Shown in pieces: positions 46,720-56,444 of a stretch of DNA of 64,000 nt (the stretch's first letter is position 1; each line of letters starts with the position of its first letter). Location of the stretch: NCBI GenBank assembly GCA_963718355.1, contig CAVQZA010000002.1, forward strand, positions 70,210-134,209, read 5' to 3'. The position numbers and the translations under genes are program-made. The notes beneath the pieces were generated by a model that made no database searches, was not told the DNA's origin, and worked only from the letters and a program-made list of their open reading frames with translations. The DNA comes from CAVQZA01 sp963718355 (GTDB lineage: Bacteria > Actinomycetota > Thermoleophilia > Gaiellales > Gaiellaceae).

Positions 46720-49632
46720 ATGCCGCTGACGCTGCTGGTTGGTCCGGCAAATGCCGGCAAGGTGGAGCTTCTGCTCGACCGCTATCTGGACTCGCTCGAG
46801 CGCGAGCCGGTCCTGATCGTGCCGAATCGATCTGACGTCGAACGGGTCGAGCGTGACCTGCTTCGGCGTACCCCGGTGTTGCTCGCCGGCTCGATCGGCA
46901 CCTTCGACGACATCTTCGAGCGGCTCGCTCCTGCCGACCGGCGCGTCGCCTCCGACGCGCAGCGGGTTTTGGTCGCGAGGCGCGCAATCGCGAGGGCGGA
47001 GCTGAACGGGCTCGGCCGCTCGGCGCGCTTCGGCGGCTTCACCGATGCGCTGCTCGCGGTCGTCTCCGAGCTCGAGGCCGGGCTGCTCGATCCCACCGAG
47101 CTCGAGGGCGACCTCGCCAGGCTCTACGCCGCCTACTGCGAGGAGCTCGATGCGCTCGGGCTCTGGGATCGCGATCTCCAGCGCCGCCGCGGCGCCGAGC
47201 GGCTCGCCGGCGAGCTCGGGTCGTGGCAGGGCCAGCCGGTGTTCGCCTACGGCTTCGAGGATCTGACCGGCGCGGAGTGGGCGGTGCTAGCGGCGCTCGC
47301 CGGCCGCGTCGATGTGACGGTTTCGCTGCCGTACGAGCCGGGGCGGCCCGCGTTCGCGTCGCTCACGCGCACGTCGGAGGATCTCACCGCTCTGGCGGAC
47401 GGTCGCATCGAGGAGTTGCCCCCGCGTGCGGGTGAGGTCGCGCGGCCTGCGCTCGCCCACCTCGAGCGCGCGCTGTTCGGGCCCGCCGTGCCGGACGAGC
47501 CGCCTGCGCTCGAGGGCGCCATACGCTTCTTCGAGGGCGCGGGGCCGCGGGGCGCGCTCGAGCTCGTCGGCGAGGAGATCCTCGCGCTGCTCGGCACCGG
47601 GATGCAGCCCGAGCGGATCGGCGTCGTCTGCCCGTCGCTCGAACGCCTGCGGGCGCCGCTCGACACCGCGTTCGGCTCGCTCGGAATCCCGTACGGGATC
47701 GAGGGCCGCATCCGCTTGGGCCAGACGCCGTTCGGCCAGGCGCTCGTGGCGCTGCTTCGTTTCGCATGGCTCGGCGGCGGCCGGCGCGAGCTCTTCTCGT
47801 TCCTGCGCACGCCGTACTCGGGCCTGCCGCGCACGCGGGTCGACTTCATCGAGGGCCGGCTCCGGGGCCGCTCGATCCACACGCCCGAGCGCGTGCTGGA
47901 GGAGACCGAGAACCTGAACGAAGGGCCGTTGACCGCGCTTGCGACCGCGCGGACGGCCGCGACTCCGGTCGAGGCGGTGCGGGCGATCTCCGCCGCGATG
48001 CTCCGCTCCGCGTATGGCCTCGAGGCTTCGCAGGCCGGCGAGGCGTCGCGCCAGGACCTGCGCGCCTACGACGCCGTGGCGCGACTCGCCGTCGAGCTCG
48101 AGCAGTGGGTCGAGCTCGGCGGGACGCTCGAGCGCGACGACGTCGTCTCCGCGCTCGAGCGGGCGACCGTTCGCCTCGGGGCGCCCGCCGAGCCCGGCCG
48201 CGTTGCGGTGCTCGACCTGATGCGCGCCCGTACCCGTCGCTTCGACGCGGTCTTCGTGCTCGGGCTCGAGGAGGGAAGCCTCCCGCGCCGCGCGCCGGCC
48301 TCGCCGTTCCTCGATGAGGAGCAGCGCCGCGAGCTCGCCTCCGCGCGCCTGCAGCGTCCCGATCAGGTCTCGCGCGAGCGCTACCTCTTCTACACCGCCT
48401 GTACCCGCGCGCTAGAGCGCCTCTACCTCGTGCGTGAGGCAGCCACCGACGAGGGCAGCCCGCGCGAGCCGAGCCCGTTCTGGGAGGAGGTGCGCGCCGT
48501 CTTCCCGGCAGACGACACCGCGCGTTGGACGCGCCGCCGCGCGCTCTCGGCGCTGACCTGGCCGCTCGAGACCGCGCCGAGCGAGCGCGAGCGGCTCCGG
48601 GCCGTCGCCGCGCTGTGGCCGCTGAGCCCGGAGTCCGCCGAGGCGCTCGCCAAGGGCAACGGCTGGGAGCGCCGCCTCGACCGCGCCCGCCGCGCCTTCG
48701 ACCGGCCGACGCGGCTTGTCAGCCCGGGCGTCCTCGCCTGGCTCGGGAACCGCACGACATTCGGCGTCACCGAGCTCGAGCGGTTCGCCGACTGCTCCTC
48801 GGCCTGGCTGATCGAGCGCGTCGTCGACCCGAAGACGATCGACGCCGAGGTCGATCCGATGCTGCGCGGGTCGGTCGCCCACCAGGTGCTGTTCAAGTTC
48901 TACGCCGGCCTCCCGAAGGAGCTCGGCTGCGAGCAGGTCAGCGAGCCGGTGCTCGAGCCGGCGCTCCGCTTCCTGCGCACCTGCTTCGAGGACGCGATGC
49001 GTGGAGGCGTACGCCTCGAGCTGACCGAGCTGCAGCGGCGCGAGCTGGAGGGCTCGCTCTGGCGCGACCTCGAGCAGTTCATCCGGGCCGAGGCAAAGTC
49101 GGAGCTGCCGCTTGTGCCGCGCCGCTTCGAGGTCTCGTTCGGCAGCGAGCGCTCTGCGCAGGAGCTCCAGCGCGGTCTCGACCTCGGCGGCGGGCTCTCG
49201 CTTTCCGGGAAGATCGACCGGATCGACCTCGACCCGCACTCGGCGAGCGGGATCGTGCAGGACTACAAGTCGGGCAAGAGCGTCCACTCGGCGGCGCAGA
49301 TCGAATCCGAGCTGCGGCTCCAGATTCCGCTCTACATGCTCGTGCTGCGCGACCTCGTCGGGATCGAGCCGCTCGGCGGGCTCTATCGCGCGCTTGCGGG
49401 GGAGCGCAAGGCGCGCGGTGTGCTGCGCGCGGGAGAGGAGACGGTGGCCGGGATGAACAAGAACGACTACCTCGACGACGAGGCATTCTGGGCACTGACC
49501 GAGAAGGCGCGTGACCATGCGCGCGGCTTCGGCGAGCGGATCCGCGCGGGCGACACGCACCACGATCCGAAGGGCGGCGAGTGCCCGTCGTGGTGCGACC
49601 TGTGGCCGATGTGCAGGGTGAAGCGCGCGTGA
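46720..49632 (+). CDS. addB: AddB-like nuclease/helicase subunit with Fe-S cluster motif
   Basis: A 970-residue protein resembling AddB. The N-terminus has a Walker A-like LVGPANAGKVELLL, in which the final Ser/Thr after Lys is replaced by Val, so ATP hydrolysis may be lost. The C-terminal nuclease has a PD-(D/E)xK core (LSGKIDRIDLD ... IVQDYKSGK), and cysteines in FADCSSAWL and CPSWCDLWPMC supply the four ligands of the AddB-type Fe-S staple. It works with the AddA-like subunit, whose gene overlaps its stop, in processing DNA ends for recombination. Confidence 0.88.
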   Translation: MPLTLLVGPANAGKVELLLDRYLDSLEREPVLIVPNRSDVERVERDLLRRTPVLLAGSIGTFDDIFERLAPADRRVASDAQRVLVARRAIARAELNGLGRSARFGGFTDALLAVVSELEAGLLDPTELEGDLARLYAAYCEELDALGLWDRDLQRRRGAERLAGELGSWQGQPVFAYGFEDLTGAEWAVLAALAGRVDVTVSLPYEPGRPAFASLTRTSEDLTALADGRIEELPPRAGEVARPALAHLERALFGPAVPDEPPALEGAIRFFEGAGPRGALELVGEEILALLGTGMQPERIGVVCPSLERLRAPLDTAFGSLGIPYGIEGRIRLGQTPFGQALVALLRFAWLGGGRRELFSFLRTPYSGLPRTRVDFIEGRLRGRSIHTPERVLEETENLNEGPLTALATARTAATPVEAVRAISAAMLRSAYGLEASQAGEASRQDLRAYDAVARLAVELEQWVELGGTLERDDVVSALERATVRLGAPAEPGRVAVLDLMRARTRRFDAVFVLGLEEGSLPRRAPASPFLDEEQRRELASARLQRPDQVSRERYLFYTACTRALERLYLVREAATDEGSPREPSPFWEEVRAVFPADDTARWTRRRALSALTWPLETAPSERERLRAVAALWPLSPESAEALAKGNGWERRLDRARRAFDRPTRLVSPGVLAWLGNRTTFGVTELERFADCSSAWLIERVVDPKTIDAEVDPMLRGSVAHQVLFKFYAGLPKELGCEQVSEPVLEPALRFLRTCFEDAMRGGVRLELTELQRRELEGSLWRDLEQFIRAEAKSELPLVPRRFEVSFGSERSAQELQRGLDLGGGLSLSGKIDRIDLDPHSASGIVQDYKSGKSVHSAAQIESELRLQIPLYMLVLRDLVGIEPLGGLYRALAGERKARGVLRAGEETVAGMNKNDYLDDEAFWALTEKARDHARGFGERIRAGDTHHDPKGGECPSWCDLWPMCRVKRA

Positions 49633-52600
49633 GTGTGGATCAGCTCGCCGGGTTGAATCCGCAGCAGCTCGCGGCGGTCGACGCGGAAGGGCTCGTGTTC
49701 GTCTCGGCTGGTGCGGGCACGGGGAAGACGAGCGTGCTCGTCGAGCGGTTCGTGCGCGCGGTGTGCGAGCGCGGGCTCGATGTCGAGTCGAACCTCGTGA
49801 TCACCTACACGGAGCGCGCCGCGGGCGAGTTGCGCTCGCGGATCCGCGCGGCGCTCGCCGAGCGCGGCCGAGACGACCTCGCGCGCGAGCTCGACGGCGC
49901 GTGGATCTCGACGATCCACGGCTTCTGCATGCGGCTGCTGAAGGCACATCCGTTCGCCGCGGGCCTCGATCCGCGCTTCCGCGTCCTCGACGAGAGCCAG
50001 GGCCGCGTGATCCGCAGCGAGGCATTCCAGGCGGCGCTCGCGGCGTTCTGCGAAAGCAACGAGCCAGAGCGGCTCCAGCTCCTCGCGACCTACGGCGCCG
50101 GCGGGCTGCGCCGGATGCTCACCGGTGTCTACGAGACGCTGCGCTCGGCCGGGCGGCCGCTCGAGCTGACTCTCGAGGACGAGCGCCCGCGGCTGGAGGA
50201 GCGGCTCACCGAGCTCCAGGACGCGGCGCGCACGCTCGCCGCTGACCCGGCCGCGACCGAGCTTCAGCGCACGAACGCAGAGGAGGCGCTGCGCGTCGCG
50301 TCCGAGACGACGCTGCCCGAGCGGCTGCTCGACCTGGCGCCGCTGCGCGCTCGTGGCGAGCGCGCGGCCGCATACGAGGACGCGCGCAAGGCGGTCGAGC
50401 AGGCCGCGCTGGACGAGCTGGCCGCACGCGACCACGAGCTCCTGCAGGAGCTCGTGCAGCTGTTCGCCGAGGCCTACGCGGCGGCGAAGGAGCGAGAGTC
50501 GGCACTCGACTTCGAGGATCTCCAGCTCGCCGCGCGCGACCTGCTGCGCGACCACGACGAGCTGCGCGAGCGCGCGAGCATGCGCTTCCGCACGATCTCC
50601 GTCGACGAGTTCCAGGACACGAACCGGCTCCAGTGCGAGCTGATCGACCTGATCGCGTCCGGCCCGGGCGAGCGCGAGCTCTTCTTCGTCGGCGACGAGT
50701 TCCAGTCGATCTACGGGTTCCGTCACGCCGACGTCCACGTCTTCCGTGAGCGCCGTGCGCAGGCCGGCGAGGTGCTGCCTCTGACGCGCAACTACCGCTC
50801 GCGGCCCGAGGTGCTGGCCGCGGTGAACTTCCTCTTCGGCCCTGACTTCGGCGACGAGTTCCAGCCGCTGGCGGCCTCCGGCGAGTTCTCCGATCCGGTC
50901 TTCGGGAGCCCGGTCGAGCTGCTGGTCACCGACAAGCCGAGCTACGAGGGCACCGGCGTCCACTGGCGCCGGGCAGAGGCGCAGCACGTCGCGCGGCGGG
51001 TCAAGGAGCTGGTCGATACCGGCGCCGCAACGCCCGGGGAGATCGTCCTGCTCTTCGCCGCCGGCACCGACGCCGAGTGGTACGAGGAGGAGCTCCGCGC
51101 CGCGGGCCTGCCGACCTACCGCGCTACCGGACGCGGCTACTTCGGCCAGCAGCAGGTCGTCGACCTGCTCGCCTACCTGCGGCTCCTGCACAACCGCTAC
51201 GACGACGAGGCGGTCGCGACGGTGCTCGCCTCGCCGTTCGTCGGCGTCACCCCCGACACGCTCGTCCTGCTGCGGCGCCACGCGGGCCGGCGGCCGCTCT
51301 TCGTGGGCCTGGAGCGCGGGTTCCCGCCGGATCTGACCGACGGCGATGAGCGGCTCCTGCGCGCGTTCAAGCAGCGCTACGAGCGGCTCGCATCGGCGTC
51401 GGCGCGGCTCTCGCTCGAGCGCCTCTGCGAGGAGATCGTCGCGGCACACGACTACGACCTCGCGGTGCTCGCGCAGTGGGACGGCCGCCGCCGCTACGCG
51501 AATCTCCGCAAGCTCGCGCGCCTCGCACGCTCCTACGAGGAGCTGCGCGGCCCCGACGTCGAGGGCTTCGTGCGATTCGTGCGCGAGCAGGAGGCCGTGG
51601 GGGCGAGGGAGCTCGAGGCGGTCGCGGAGGAGGAGGGCGCCAACGCGGTGCGGCTGCTCACGATCCACGCGGCGAAGGGGCTCGAGTTCAAGGTCGTCGT
51701 GGTCGCCGACGCGAGCCGTGAGCGAGCCGCGCCGACGGCGGACGAGATCATCGCACTCTCCGACGGGCGCTTCGGCTTCAAGATGGTCGACCCGGTCTCG
51801 AGCGGCCATCACGCCGTGTTCGACTACGAGGAGGTGCGCGCGGCGCGCGAGACCGAGGAGCGCGCCGAGCGGCTGCGCCTCTACTACGTGGCCATGACGC
51901 GCGCGATCGACCGGCTGATCGTCTCGGGCGCGGCCGATCTCGAACAGCCGGGCGACGCGACGCCGATCGGCTGGGTGCTGGGCCGGATCGACGCGTCGGC
52001 GGAGCTGGCCGGTCCGAGCCCGGTCGAGCTCGAGCGAGACGACGCGCACCTTCTGGTGCGTCTCGACCGCTATCGCCCCGAAAGCCAAATGCTCATGAGC
52101 ACAAAGGAAGTCGTGGTCGAAGAGGACGGGCAGCTTGCGCTGTTCGCCGCGTTGCCCGAGGCGCCGGTCGAGATCCCGCTCGCGCTGCCGCCGCTTCCTG
52201 TGATTGCAACACCGCCGCTGCACGAGGTGCGGCGGCTGTCCTACAGCGCGCTCGCGCTGTTCGAGCGCTGCTCGTTCCGCTACTACGCCGAGCGCGTGGC
52301 CGGGATGCAGCCGTCCGATGCGCGGCTGGCGCTGCCCGGTGAGTCGGGTCTAGCCGCGACGGAGGTCGGCGACGCCGTCCACCGGCTGCTCGAGCTCGTC
52401 GACCTGCGCTCGCCGGCGCCTCCCGACCTCGAGCAGGTGCGCGGCTGGTATCCGGGCGTCACCGACGAGGAGCTGGCGCGGATCGACGCATTTGTCGAGT
52501 CGTACTGCTCGTCGGCGCTCGCGGGGCGGATCGCCGGGCTCGAGGACGCCCGGCCGGAGCGCCCGTTCGCCTTCGTGCACGACGGCGTGCTCCTGCGCGG

Positions 52601-52973
52601 CCGGCTCGACGTGCTGCACCGTGACGGCCCGCGCGCGCTCGTGCTCGACTACAAGACGAACGCGCTCGGCGATTCGTCGCCGGAGGAGCTGATCGAGCAC
52701 GACTACCGGCTCCAGCGTCTCGTCTACGCGCTCGTCTGCTTCAGGGCGGGCGCCGAGGAGGTCGAGGTCGTCTACGCGTTCCTCGAGCGGCCCGACGCCG
52801 TCGTCTCGACGACGTTCACGCTCGTCGACGTCCCGGAGCTCGAGGCGGGGCTCTCCGCCGCGATCGCAGCGATCCAGGCCGGCGAGTTCCGGCCGACTCC
52901 GAGCGAGTTCAACTGCGCCGGCTGTCCCGCGCTCGACGTCGTCTGCGCCGGCCCGCGGCTGCTGGAAGGCTGA
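49629..52973 (+). CDS. addA: AddA-like UvrD-family helicase-nuclease
   Basis: The protein has 1114 residues from GTG 49629 (GTGA overlap with addB). Superfamily 1A motifs are present: Walker A SAGAGTGKTSVLVERF, STIHGFCMRLL, VDEFQDTNRLQ, VGDEFQSIYGFRHADV, LTRNYRSRPEVL, RLLTIHAAKGLEFKVV and LRLYYVAMTRAIDRL. A C-terminal nuclease domain has LRGRLDVLHRDGPRALVLDY and YKTNAL, followed by NCAGCPALDVVC. With the AddB-like protein it should form the recombination complex equivalent to RecBCD or AdnAB. nth follows. Confidence 0.93.
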   Translation: MSVDQLAGLNPQQLAAVDAEGLVFVSAGAGTGKTSVLVERFVRAVCERGLDVESNLVITYTERAAGELRSRIRAALAERGRDDLARELDGAWISTIHGFCMRLLKAHPFAAGLDPRFRVLDESQGRVIRSEAFQAALAAFCESNEPERLQLLATYGAGGLRRMLTGVYETLRSAGRPLELTLEDERPRLEERLTELQDAARTLAADPAATELQRTNAEEALRVASETTLPERLLDLAPLRARGERAAAYEDARKAVEQAALDELAARDHELLQELVQLFAEAYAAAKERESALDFEDLQLAARDLLRDHDELRERASMRFRTISVDEFQDTNRLQCELIDLIASGPGERELFFVGDEFQSIYGFRHADVHVFRERRAQAGEVLPLTRNYRSRPEVLAAVNFLFGPDFGDEFQPLAASGEFSDPVFGSPVELLVTDKPSYEGTGVHWRRAEAQHVARRVKELVDTGAATPGEIVLLFAAGTDAEWYEEELRAAGLPTYRATGRGYFGQQQVVDLLAYLRLLHNRYDDEAVATVLASPFVGVTPDTLVLLRRHAGRRPLFVGLERGFPPDLTDGDERLLRAFKQRYERLASASARLSLERLCEEIVAAHDYDLAVLAQWDGRRRYANLRKLARLARSYEELRGPDVEGFVRFVREQEAVGARELEAVAEEEGANAVRLLTIHAAKGLEFKVVVVADASRERAAPTADEIIALSDGRFGFKMVDPVSSGHHAVFDYEEVRAARETEERAERLRLYYVAMTRAIDRLIVSGAADLEQPGDATPIGWVLGRIDASAELAGPSPVELERDDAHLLVRLDRYRPESQMLMSTKEVVVEEDGQLALFAALPEAPVEIPLALPPLPVIATPPLHEVRRLSYSALALFERCSFRYYAERVAGMQPSDARLALPGESGLAATEVGDAVHRLLELVDLRSPAPPDLEQVRGWYPGVTDEELARIDAFVESYCSSALAGRIAGLEDARPERPFAFVHDGVLLRGRLDVLHRDGPRALVLDYKTNALGDSSPEELIEHDYRLQRLVYALVCFRAGAEEVEVVYAFLERPDAVVSTTFTLVDVPELEAGLSAAIAAIQAGEFRPTPSEFNCAGCPALDVVCAGPRLLEG

Positions 52974-53641
52974 TGGCGCGCTCGTTCGTCGCCGAGGCGC
53001 GCCTCCGCGTCGGCCGCAGGCGCGACCGCATCGGCCCGATCATCGAGCGCCTGGCGGCCGAGCACGCCGACGCCGAGATCGCGCTCACCTTCCACAGCGA
53101 CGTCGAGCTGCTGATCTCGGTAATGCTCTCCGCCCAGACCACCGACGTGAACGTGAACCGGGTCACCGAGAAGCTCTTCCGCAAGTACCGCAAGCCCGAG
53201 GACTACCTCGCGGTGCCGCAGGCGGAGCTCGAGCGCGACATCTTCCAGACCGGCTTCTTCCGCCAGAAGGCGAAGTCGATCCGCGGCGCGATGCGGCTGC
53301 TGATCGAGGACTACGACGGTGCGGTGCCGCGGCGGATGGAGGAGCTGCTGCGCCTCCCGGGCGTCGCGCGCAAGACCGCGAACGTCGTCGCGGCGGAGCT
53401 CGGCGAGGCGCAGGGGATCGTCGTCGACACGCACGTGCGCCGGCTCTCGCAGCGACTCGGGCTGACGAAGGAGGACGATCCGGTGAAGATCGAGCGCGAC
53501 CTCGTGAAGCTCGTGCCACGCGCCGACTGGCATCGCTTCCCGCACCTGCTGATCTGGCACGGGCGGCGCGTGTGCGATGCGCGGCGCCCGCGCTGCGAGG
53601 ACTGTGTCCTCGCCGACCTCTGCCCGTCGTTTCGGGTCTAG
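52973..53641 (+). CDS. nth: Endonuclease III
   Basis: A 222-residue DNA glycosylase/AP lyase that removes oxidised pyrimidines. The helix-hairpin-helix is RLPGVARKTANVVAAE (catalytic Lys134) and the catalytic aspartate is Asp152 in VVDTHVRRLSQRLGL. The 4Fe-4S cluster uses Cys201, Cys208, Cys211 and Cys217 in the spacing x6-x2-x5. The ATG overlaps the addA-like stop by one base, so these three genes form a DNA-repair operon. Confidence 0.97.
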   Translation: MARSFVAEARLRVGRRRDRIGPIIERLAAEHADAEIALTFHSDVELLISVMLSAQTTDVNVNRVTEKLFRKYRKPEDYLAVPQAELERDIFQTGFFRQKAKSIRGAMRLLIEDYDGAVPRRMEELLRLPGVARKTANVVAAELGEAQGIVVDTHVRRLSQRLGLTKEDDPVKIERDLVKLVPRADWHRFPHLLIWHGRRVCDARRPRCEDCVLADLCPSFRV

Positions 53642-54090
53642 AGCGTCGTCGGCGTCAGCGAGACGAGCAGTCCGCCGTCGTCGTCGTAGGCGGGGAAGAC
53701 GTCGACGATGACGTGCTTGCGCTGGCCGCCGCGCGTCGTCAGCTCGAGCTTCTCGTCGAGCCGGCGCACGCCCCATTCGAGCGCGAGCGCCACGGGATTG
53801 CGGTCGGCCTCGAAGCCGTCGAGCTTGAACGCCTCGACGACGTCCCGACCGATCAGCTCCTCCTCGGGGAAGCCGCATAGCTCGAACAGCCCGCGCCCGC
53901 AGGCGATCACACGGCCCTGGTTGTCGCAGACGACGAAGCCCGCGTTCGGGGCCGGGTAGTAGTCGTCCATCAGCTCGAACAGGAAACCGAAGCCGCAGCG
54001 GTCGCACGCAACGGCCTCCCGGGTCATCCCCTGGTAGCCGTCGTGGTCGACGGAGCGGTTCTTGCAGTTCGGGCAGATGAAGAACGGCAT
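53638..54090 (-). CDS. Zinc-ribbon plus PAS-domain protein
   Basis: A 150-residue two-domain protein. The N-terminal zinc-ribbon has two CxxC pairs (Cys6, Cys9, Cys29, Cys32). A PAS domain follows from about residue 45: NAGFVVCDNQGRVIACGRGL, FGFPEEELIGRD-like FELCGFPEEELIGRDVVEAF and RKHVIVDVFPAYDDDGGLLV. There is no kinase or effector domain, so it may sense a ligand or redox state and act by binding a partner. It is convergent with nth (4-base overlap) and precedes the trxB gene in minus orientation. No family name recognised. Confidence 0.75.
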   Translation of the reverse strand: MPFFICPNCKNRSVDHDGYQGMTREAVACDRCGFGFLFELMDDYYPAPNAGFVVCDNQGRVIACGRGLFELCGFPEEELIGRDVVEAFKLDGFEADRNPVALALEWGVRRLDEKLELTTRGGQRKHVIVDVFPAYDDDGGLLVSLTPTTL

Positions 54091-54136
54091 GCCACTGATG
54101 GTAGACGCCGCTCCGGCGCGGCCGTTAGGACATCGG

Positions 54137-55081
54137 TCAGCGAGCGGCGGCGTGCTGCTTCGCGGTGAGGTAACGCTCCGCGTCCAGCGCGCCCATACAA
54201 CCCGACCCCGCGGCCGTCACGGCCTGGCGGTACGTGTGATCCTGGACGTCGCCGACGGCGAAGACGCCGGGGATGTTCGTCTCGCTCGATCCGGGCTTCG
54301 TGACGAGGTAGCCCTGCTCGTCGTGGTCGAGCTGGTCGAGGAAGAGCGCCGTCGTCGGATCGTGGCCGATCGCGACGAAGATGCCGTCGGCCGGCAGCTC
54401 GGACGTCTCGCCGGTGCGCGTGTCGCGAACCCGAACGCCGGTGACGCTCGTGTCACCGAGCACCTCGTCGACCACTGCATTGGTGACGAAGGAGATCTTC
54501 TCGTTCGCTTCGGCACGGTCGATCATGATCGGCGAGGCGCGGAACTCGTCGCGCCGGTGCACCAGCGTTACCTTCGTGCCGAACTTGGCGAGGAACGAGG
54601 CCTCCTCCATCGCGGAGTCTCCGCCGCCGACGACGACGATCTCCTTCTCGCGGAAGAAGGCGGCGTCGCAGACCGCGCAGTACGAGACGCCGCGGCCCTG
54701 GAGGCGCTGCTCCGACTCGAGCCCGATCTGGCGCGCGGTCGCGCCGGTCGCGACGATCACTGCCTCGGCAAGGTGCTCGTCCTCGTGGACCCAGATCCGG
54801 AACGGGCGCTCCGAGAAGTCGACCCGCGTGACGTTGTCGGTGATGAACTCAGCGCCGAAGCGCTCGGCCTGGCGCCGGAAGTCGGCCATCATCTCCGGGC
54901 CGAGCACGCCGTCGGCGTAACCCGGGTAGTTCTCGACGTCTGACGTGATCATCAGCTGGCCGCCCCACTGGAAGCCCTCGATCACGAGCGGTTTCAGGTT
55001 GGCGCGCGCGGCGTACAGGGCAGCCGTGTAGCCGGCAGGCCCGCCGCCGATGATGATCAGCTCACGTACTTCGTCGCTCAT
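54137..55081 (-). CDS. trxB: Thioredoxin reductase
   Basis: A 314-residue flavoprotein that reduces thioredoxin with NADPH. The FAD motif is IIGGGPAGYTAALYAARANL, the redox-active Cys135 and Cys138 are in SYCAVCDAAFFR, the NADPH motif is VVGGGDSAMEEASFLA and the C-terminal FAD contact is PGVFAVGDVQDHTYRQ. Its GGAG ribosome-binding site is good and a -10-like TATATAA lies upstream. It stands alone; no thioredoxin gene is adjacent. Confidence 0.97.
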   Translation of the reverse strand: MSDEVRELIIIGGGPAGYTAALYAARANLKPLVIEGFQWGGQLMITSDVENYPGYADGVLGPEMMADFRRQAERFGAEFITDNVTRVDFSERPFRIWVHEDEHLAEAVIVATGATARQIGLESEQRLQGRGVSYCAVCDAAFFREKEIVVVGGGDSAMEEASFLAKFGTKVTLVHRRDEFRASPIMIDRAEANEKISFVTNAVVDEVLGDTSVTGVRVRDTRTGETSELPADGIFVAIGHDPTTALFLDQLDHDEQGYLVTKPGSSETNIPGVFAVGDVQDHTYRQAVTAAGSGCMGALDAERYLTAKQHAAAR

Positions 55082-55115
55082 TGCTCCTCGTTCCGGTCAG
55101 ATTTCCTTGTGACCC

Positions 55116-55124
55116 TTATATAAA
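55116..55124 (-). promoter_or_regulatory. Putative trxB -10 region
   Basis: TTATATAAA is an AT-rich island in a GC-rich gap, reading TTTATATAA on the minus strand, about 35 bases upstream of the trxB ATG. It fits a sigma-A -10 element. No convincing -35 was identified. Confidence 0.45.
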
Positions 55125-55153
55125 CGAAACGAGGCGGGCGAACGTTCCCTGTC

Positions 55154-56389
55154 TCAGGCCGCGTCTGCCGGTGCGATCGGCAATTCGTCGGCGAGCTCGA
55201 CCGCTTGCAGCTGGCGCGCCTGGCGCTCGATCGGCTCGACCTCGGGGAGGCCGTCGCCGATCCCGCTCTCCTCGAGCTTGCGGGCGGTGACGAGGAGTCG
55301 CGTCTCGAGCGAGCTGAGCGCCTCGTTGTAGGAGCCGACTGCCCCGTCGAGGCCGCGGCCGAGCTTGGCGAAGTGCCTGGCGAAGGTGCCGAGGCGCTCG
55401 TAGAGCTCGCGTCCGAGGCGGTGCACCTCGCGCGCGCTCTCGGCGACCGTCTCCTGCTGCCATGCCGCCGCGATCGTGCGCAGCATCGCGATCAGGGTCA
55501 TCGGCGAGGCGATGATCACGTTGGCCCTCGCGCTCGTCTCGAGCAGCGCCGGATCCTGCTCGAGCGCGGCCCGGAACAGCGCCTCGGCGGGCAGGAACAT
55601 CACCACGAAGTCGGGCGCCGGCTGGAAGTGCTGCCAGTAGCGCTTGCTGCCGAGCTTGGCCACGTGGTCGCGCACCTGGCGCGTGTGCTCGGCGAGCTTG
55701 GCCGTCTCGGTCGCCTCGTCGTGCGCCTCGGCTGCGGCGAGGTACGCCTCGAGCGGCACCTTCGCGTCGACGACGACGTTCTTGCCGCCGGGGAGCCGGA
55801 CGATCACGTCGGGCCGCAAGCCGCGCCCCTCGTCGTCGCTCGTGGTCACCTGCGTCTGGAAGTCGCAGTACTCGATCATCCCCGCGACCTCGACCACGCG
55901 CTTCAGCTGCAGCTCTCCCCACTGGCCGCGGACGTTCGGCGAACGCAGCGCGGTGACTAGGTCGCCGGTGCGCTCGGAGAGCGCGGTGACGTGCTGCTTG
56001 AGCGTCCCGTAGTCCTCGCGGCGCGTCTTCTCGAGCTCCTGCGCCTGGCGGTCGACCTTGTCGAGCGACTCCTTGATCGGCTTGACGAGCTGCTCGACTG
56101 CGACCTGGCGCTTCGTCAGGTCCTCGCGCGCCTGCACCTGCATACCTTCGAACTGCGTCTTGGCGAGCTCGAGGAAGGCGGTGTTGTTCTGGCGTAGGGC
56201 CTCGCTGGAGAGCGCCTGGAAGGCGTCGGCGAGCTCCTTGCGCGCCTCGTTGAGCGTCTCGAGCTTCTCGCCGTGCGCGCGGCGCTCATCTTCGAGCCTC
56301 TGCTCGAGCCGGACCGTGCGACTGCGCGCGGCGAGCCAGCCGACGAGCGCGCCTGCAACGAGTCCGATGAGGAGTCCGAGAACGACCAT
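55154..56389 (-). CDS. rmuC: DNA recombination protein RmuC
   Basis: A 411-residue protein. An N-terminal hydrophobic helix (about 1-21, VVLGLLIGLVAGALVGWLAA) is followed by a coiled coil (about 25-145) and the RmuC nuclease-like domain (about 150-370) with RSPNVRGQWGELQLKRVVE, DVIVRLPGGKNVVVDAKVPL and DFVVMFLPAEALFRAALEQD. RmuC limits rearrangements at inverted repeats. Start ATG 56389. It is tail-to-head with trxB, with a 72-base gap, and a palindrome lies upstream of its start. Confidence 0.94.
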   Translation of the reverse strand: MVVLGLLIGLVAGALVGWLAARSRTVRLEQRLEDERRAHGEKLETLNEARKELADAFQALSSEALRQNNTAFLELAKTQFEGMQVQAREDLTKRQVAVEQLVKPIKESLDKVDRQAQELEKTRREDYGTLKQHVTALSERTGDLVTALRSPNVRGQWGELQLKRVVEVAGMIEYCDFQTQVTTSDDEGRGLRPDVIVRLPGGKNVVVDAKVPLEAYLAAAEAHDEATETAKLAEHTRQVRDHVAKLGSKRYWQHFQPAPDFVVMFLPAEALFRAALEQDPALLETSARANVIIASPMTLIAMLRTIAAAWQQETVAESAREVHRLGRELYERLGTFARHFAKLGRGLDGAVGSYNEALSSLETRLLVTARKLEESGIGDGLPEVEPIERQARQLQAVELADELPIAPADAA

Positions 56390-56444
56390 CCGAGCCCGAA
56401 AACGCTAGCGGCGGGGCCGGACGGCACGTCTTGGACCACGAAAA

